A stretch of 23,442 bases of DNA, from the IMG/VR virus record IMGVR_UViG_3300035698_001018, positions 1 to 23,442 of that record. One strand, 5' to 3'. The notes beneath the pieces were generated by a model. That model made no database searches. It saw nothing but the letters and a program-made list of their open reading frames with translations, and was not told the origin of the DNA. Positions 21,084-23,442 of the stretch are shown in pieces; the first letter of the stretch is position 1; every line of letters begins with the position of its first letter. Origin of the DNA: a virus. The position numbers were made by a program, and so were the translations under genes.

Positions 21084-22913
21084 TCAAACCCTTGTTCCTT
21101 GCCGCCTGACCCGGCGACCCTGTGCCGCAACCGGCGTCGCACCAACGGCGACGGCGTGCGCTTTCGCGGCTATTCTATCCATTTCCAGCTGTAAATCAAT
21201 GTCTATAATTTCAAGTGCCGCCATCGCATACACCCGGCAGTCAAGCGCCTCGTTCCGCGAACCGGCTTTTTTCTTGACCCATTGGCGGTAGGCAACGCCC
21301 GCGCGGAATTTCTTGACAGCCTTTTCACTGGTCAGTTGTTTGAAGAAATCGGCGTCATATGTCATCGGAAAGTGACAATAGCCCGGCCCGTCGATTTCTA
21401 TTGATAACCTTTCGAACAACAAATTTTTAGCCTTGTCCACATAGACCGAAAACAATTTGACGTTCGCCGCATTGCTGCGCGACCACTTGCCAGCAAGACC
21501 CGGACCGTCACCGGCACGACCTTTGATAGCGAACACGCCGCCTGACTTTTCCCGTTCTTTGCAAAATTTGTAAACCGCTTGCGTGTTGTGTCCACCACTG
21601 TCAATACAGGTCGCCTTAATCCACAAATCAGTGCCGACGTCAGACGGAAACAGCTTTTTCAAAACTTGCGCGTCTAGCGTCTCCCACGGGCTTGTTTTTG
21701 TCACATGTGATTTCAAAACATTCGGGTCGCCGTAAATAATACCGTGACCCATGCCCCACGTTTCGCCGTCCACACCGTGACCTAGAATTTCATATTCAAG
21801 GCGGTCAGGCTGGACGTCCACACCGCATGTCAAAACAGCCACACCGGCCGGGGCGATTTCATATGGTTCGCGGCGTTCCATTAGCCCGGTGTCGTCAACG
21901 CTTTCGCCTTGGTCTTCCCATGTTTCACCAAGCGACGTATTGATGAAAGTTTTCAGGGTGTCCGGCGATTTCTTCGCACTCAAAAATTCAGTCGCCATGT
22001 CGGCAAGTTTTACCCACGGTGAATAGATTTCATTAATGTGAAACCCTGCAATTCCTTTTGACTGTTCCGTTGCCCGCCATTCGCCCAAAGACACAGCGCG
22101 CCACCGCACAACATCATTCCAAATCGACCCGCAAAATTCACAGCTGTAAATTGCCGACGTCGGGTTGTCTTTTTTCCATGTGACATTTTTCCAAACTAGA
22201 ATTTGATGGTCGCCGCAGTCCGGGCAAGGAACGAAAAAATAGCGTTTGTCAGATTCTTCAAACGCGGTTTCAATTCTTGACAGACCTTTCATGGTCGGCG
22301 TTGACACCAAAATTAGAATTCTATTCCAGAATGTTGTTGACCGTTTCGCGGCAAGTTTTATCGGGTCGCCTTCGGTGCCAGCGCTTGCCGGGTATCTGTC
22401 AACTTCGTCGCACAGGACCGCCCGCACCGGACGCGATGCCAACGACGCTGAACTGTTCGCACCGGCGACAGTAATGTGACCACCCGGAAATGTTTTGTGC
22501 GTTATCGTGTTGCCGCTGTCGCGCGCCTTTGCATCCTGCACCAAATTTGACAGCGCAGGGGTATCGCGAAGCATTGGCGCAAGTCTGTCTTTTGACCAAG
22601 CCTCGCCCATTTCCAAAGTCGGCTGAATTAACAAAATCGGTGCCGGGTCCTGGTGCATGTGGAACCCGACCACGTTATTAATAAATTCCGTTTTACCTAT
22701 TTGTGCCGACGACATGACCACGACGGTGTGATTTAACGGGTCGCTGATTGCGTCCATCATCCCGCGTTGATACTCCGCGCGGCTGGTATCCCAACGCCCC
22801 GGTTCGGCGCTGGCTTCAGGTGACAACCTGCGTTCCGCGTCCGCCCATTGTGAAACTGTCATCACCGGTGGCGGTTTGAAAACCTGAAACGCAGTGCGCA
22901 ACAATTCAATCAT
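21084..22913 (-). CDS. terL: Terminase large subunit, lambda gpA (GpA) family
   Basis: A 609-residue packaging ATPase and nuclease. Walker A is SSAQIGKTE (68-76, K74), Walker B is AVLCDEVD (D169, E170), and the coupling motif is LVSTPT (202-207). A zinc-finger-like pair CPDC (230-233) and CEFC (258-261) follows. The nuclease domain has probable metal-binding residues D366 (CGVDVQPD), D438 (CIDSGGHNT) and D558 (EALDCRVYA). It cuts concatemers and drives DNA into proheads. ATG 22913 overlaps the small terminase stop by 8 bases (ATGATTGA) and is preferred over an upstream Met at 22952. The lambda gpA type suggests cos-type ends, although this family also occurs in phages with other ends. Confidence 0.95.
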   Translation of the reverse strand: MIELLRTAFQVFKPPPVMTVSQWADAERRLSPEASAEPGRWDTSRAEYQRGMMDAISDPLNHTVVVMSSAQIGKTEFINNVVGFHMHQDPAPILLIQPTLEMGEAWSKDRLAPMLRDTPALSNLVQDAKARDSGNTITHKTFPGGHITVAGANSSASLASRPVRAVLCDEVDRYPASAGTEGDPIKLAAKRSTTFWNRILILVSTPTMKGLSRIETAFEESDKRYFFVPCPDCGDHQILVWKNVTWKKDNPTSAIYSCEFCGSIWNDVVRWRAVSLGEWRATEQSKGIAGFHINEIYSPWVKLADMATEFLSAKKSPDTLKTFINTSLGETWEDQGESVDDTGLMERREPYEIAPAGVAVLTCGVDVQPDRLEYEILGHGVDGETWGMGHGIIYGDPNVLKSHVTKTSPWETLDAQVLKKLFPSDVGTDLWIKATCIDSGGHNTQAVYKFCKEREKSGGVFAIKGRAGDGPGLAGKWSRSNAANVKLFSVYVDKAKNLLFERLSIEIDGPGYCHFPMTYDADFFKQLTSEKAVKKFRAGVAYRQWVKKKAGSRNEALDCRVYAMAALEIIDIDLQLEMDRIAAKAHAVAVGATPVAAQGRRVRRQGTRV

Positions 22914-23382
22914 CGCTGTCAACTTCAACGCCGTCATATGCCAATTCGTCAAGGGCGTCGTGAATGAATTTTTTCAATGCCCGCTGTGCCAACGGTATAT
23001 CGCCCAGGGTGATGACCACAGGTGCAGCCTTCGTTGGTATCGCCAGCAATTTAGCCCGGACCGCTGCGAACGATTTCTGAAGGGCAGCGATTACGTCAGC
23101 CCGGTCAATGAAGTCACCACGGGTTTTCGCGTTTTCCATTTCTAACTTGTCGGCGCGGTTCTTTTCGCTGCGTGCCTTTTCGACTTCATAATTGTTGGCG
23201 TCAGCCAGACCAACACCAGCCTCGTAAATTAGTGGCAAGGCTTGACGCGTGTCATAGATAATTGCTGCGCCGCGCTTTTCAACAGGTTCCAGACCTATCA
23301 ACCGCTTTCGAACGGTCTGCGCAGCCTTCCCCGTTAACGCGGCAAGCTGGTTGATTGATTGGTGTGCGGGGTTAGTAATCAC
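22906..23382 (-). CDS. terS: Terminase small subunit, Nu1-like (DUF1441 type)
   Basis: A 158-residue DNA-recognition subunit that guides the large subunit to the packaging site. An N-terminal helix-turn-helix (about 8-35, SINQLAALTGKAAQTVRKRL) is followed by LEPV and YDTRQALPLIYEA, a long charged helix (EVEKARSEKNRADKLEMENA) ending in RGDFIDRADV, and a helical C-terminus with LAIPTKAAP. This order is that of the Nu1/DUF1441 group. The start is GTG at 23382: an in-frame TAA lies directly before it and there is no Met until the middle of the protein. The ribosome binding site is weak (GAAAG, 10 bases away). It is the first gene of the leftward operon seen here. Confidence 0.85.
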   Translation of the reverse strand: MITNPAHQSINQLAALTGKAAQTVRKRLIGLEPVEKRGAAIIYDTRQALPLIYEAGVGLADANNYEVEKARSEKNRADKLEMENAKTRGDFIDRADVIAALQKSFAAVRAKLLAIPTKAAPVVITLGDIPLAQRALKKFIHDALDELAYDGVEVDSDD

Positions 23383-23442
23383 TTAATTAAAACTTTCAAA
23401 TTTTTTTCGTATCTAAAATTAGTTCGCCGTCGCGAAATACCA
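23383..23442. other. AT-rich region upstream of the terminase genes, no gene
   Basis: Sixty bases remain before the right edge. They are AT-rich next to the terminase start and contain a short inverted repeat TTCGC-CGTC-GCGAA (23422-23435). No convincing sigma-70 promoter or gene is seen. In lambda-type phages the cos site lies just upstream of the small terminase gene, so it may begin here or beyond the edge; this cannot be confirmed in so short a stretch. Confidence 0.3.

Noticed and set aside
23422-23435. Inverted repeat TTCGC-CGTC-GCGAA as a terminator or cos element
   Set aside because: The stem is only 5 bp and is not followed by a clear T run on either strand; too close to the edge to judge. 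Kept only as part of the description of the end region.

Overview
The window is part of the genome of a tailed double-stranded DNA phage (or a prophage), and everything in it can be read as phage. The late block follows the lambda morphogenesis order almost gene for gene, including a contractile-sheath-free tail with a tape measure protein, a G/GT-type chaperone pair and a J-type tail tip, so the virion is most likely a siphovirus. A lipoprotein with a lipobox, a C40 peptidase of the gpK type and lambda-like head and tail proteins point to a Gram-negative host. The gene style recalls phages of marine or alphaproteobacterial hosts, but that is an impression and not shown by the sequence.

Layout. 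Bases 1-3462 are transcribed rightward and hold the end of a replication-type module: the tail of a proline/glutamine-rich protein, a strong intrinsic terminator, a 62-residue protein, a family B DNA polymerase with intact exonuclease and polymerase motifs, then an insertion-like unit with its own promoter, a duplicated leader and a frameshifted AP2-domain (homing-endonuclease-like) gene, and a 91-residue unknown. Bases 3443-23382 are all transcribed leftward as one dense operon. Reading leftward from 23382: small and large terminase, W-like head-tail joining protein, portal, S49 protease with a nested scaffold, decoration protein, a Mu gpT-like major capsid protein, an FI-position protein with low-complexity repeats, an FII-like connector, U-like tail terminator, a 47-residue small gene, major tail protein, tail assembly chaperone with a -1 frameshift extension, tape measure, M-, L- and K-like tip proteins, the 1358-residue J-like tail tip protein, a tail fibre, two small genes, and a lysis cassette (membrane protein, transglycosylase-like endolysin, lipoprotein, lipase). 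The two transcription units converge and overlap at 3443-3462.

How it works together. Terminase packages DNA through the portal into a prohead built from the gpT-like capsid protein on the scaffold cut out of the protease gene; the decoration protein stabilises it; the W/FI/FII-position proteins close the head; the tail is built on the tape measure with the chaperone pair and capped by the terminator; the tip and fibre bind the host; the lysis cassette releases progeny. Most junctions are ATGA, GTGA or TAATG overlaps, which suggests translational coupling.

The most notable points are a CCCTTTG slippery site giving a 156-residue GT-type chaperone fusion that ordinary gene calling misses, a nested Nu3-like scaffold start, a lipase in the lysis cassette, an extra domain on the decoration protein, a capsid gene of Mu type in a lambda-type operon, and a G7 homopolymer frameshift in the AP2 gene. 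No tRNA, rRNA, CRISPR array, insertion sequence, integrase or att site was seen.
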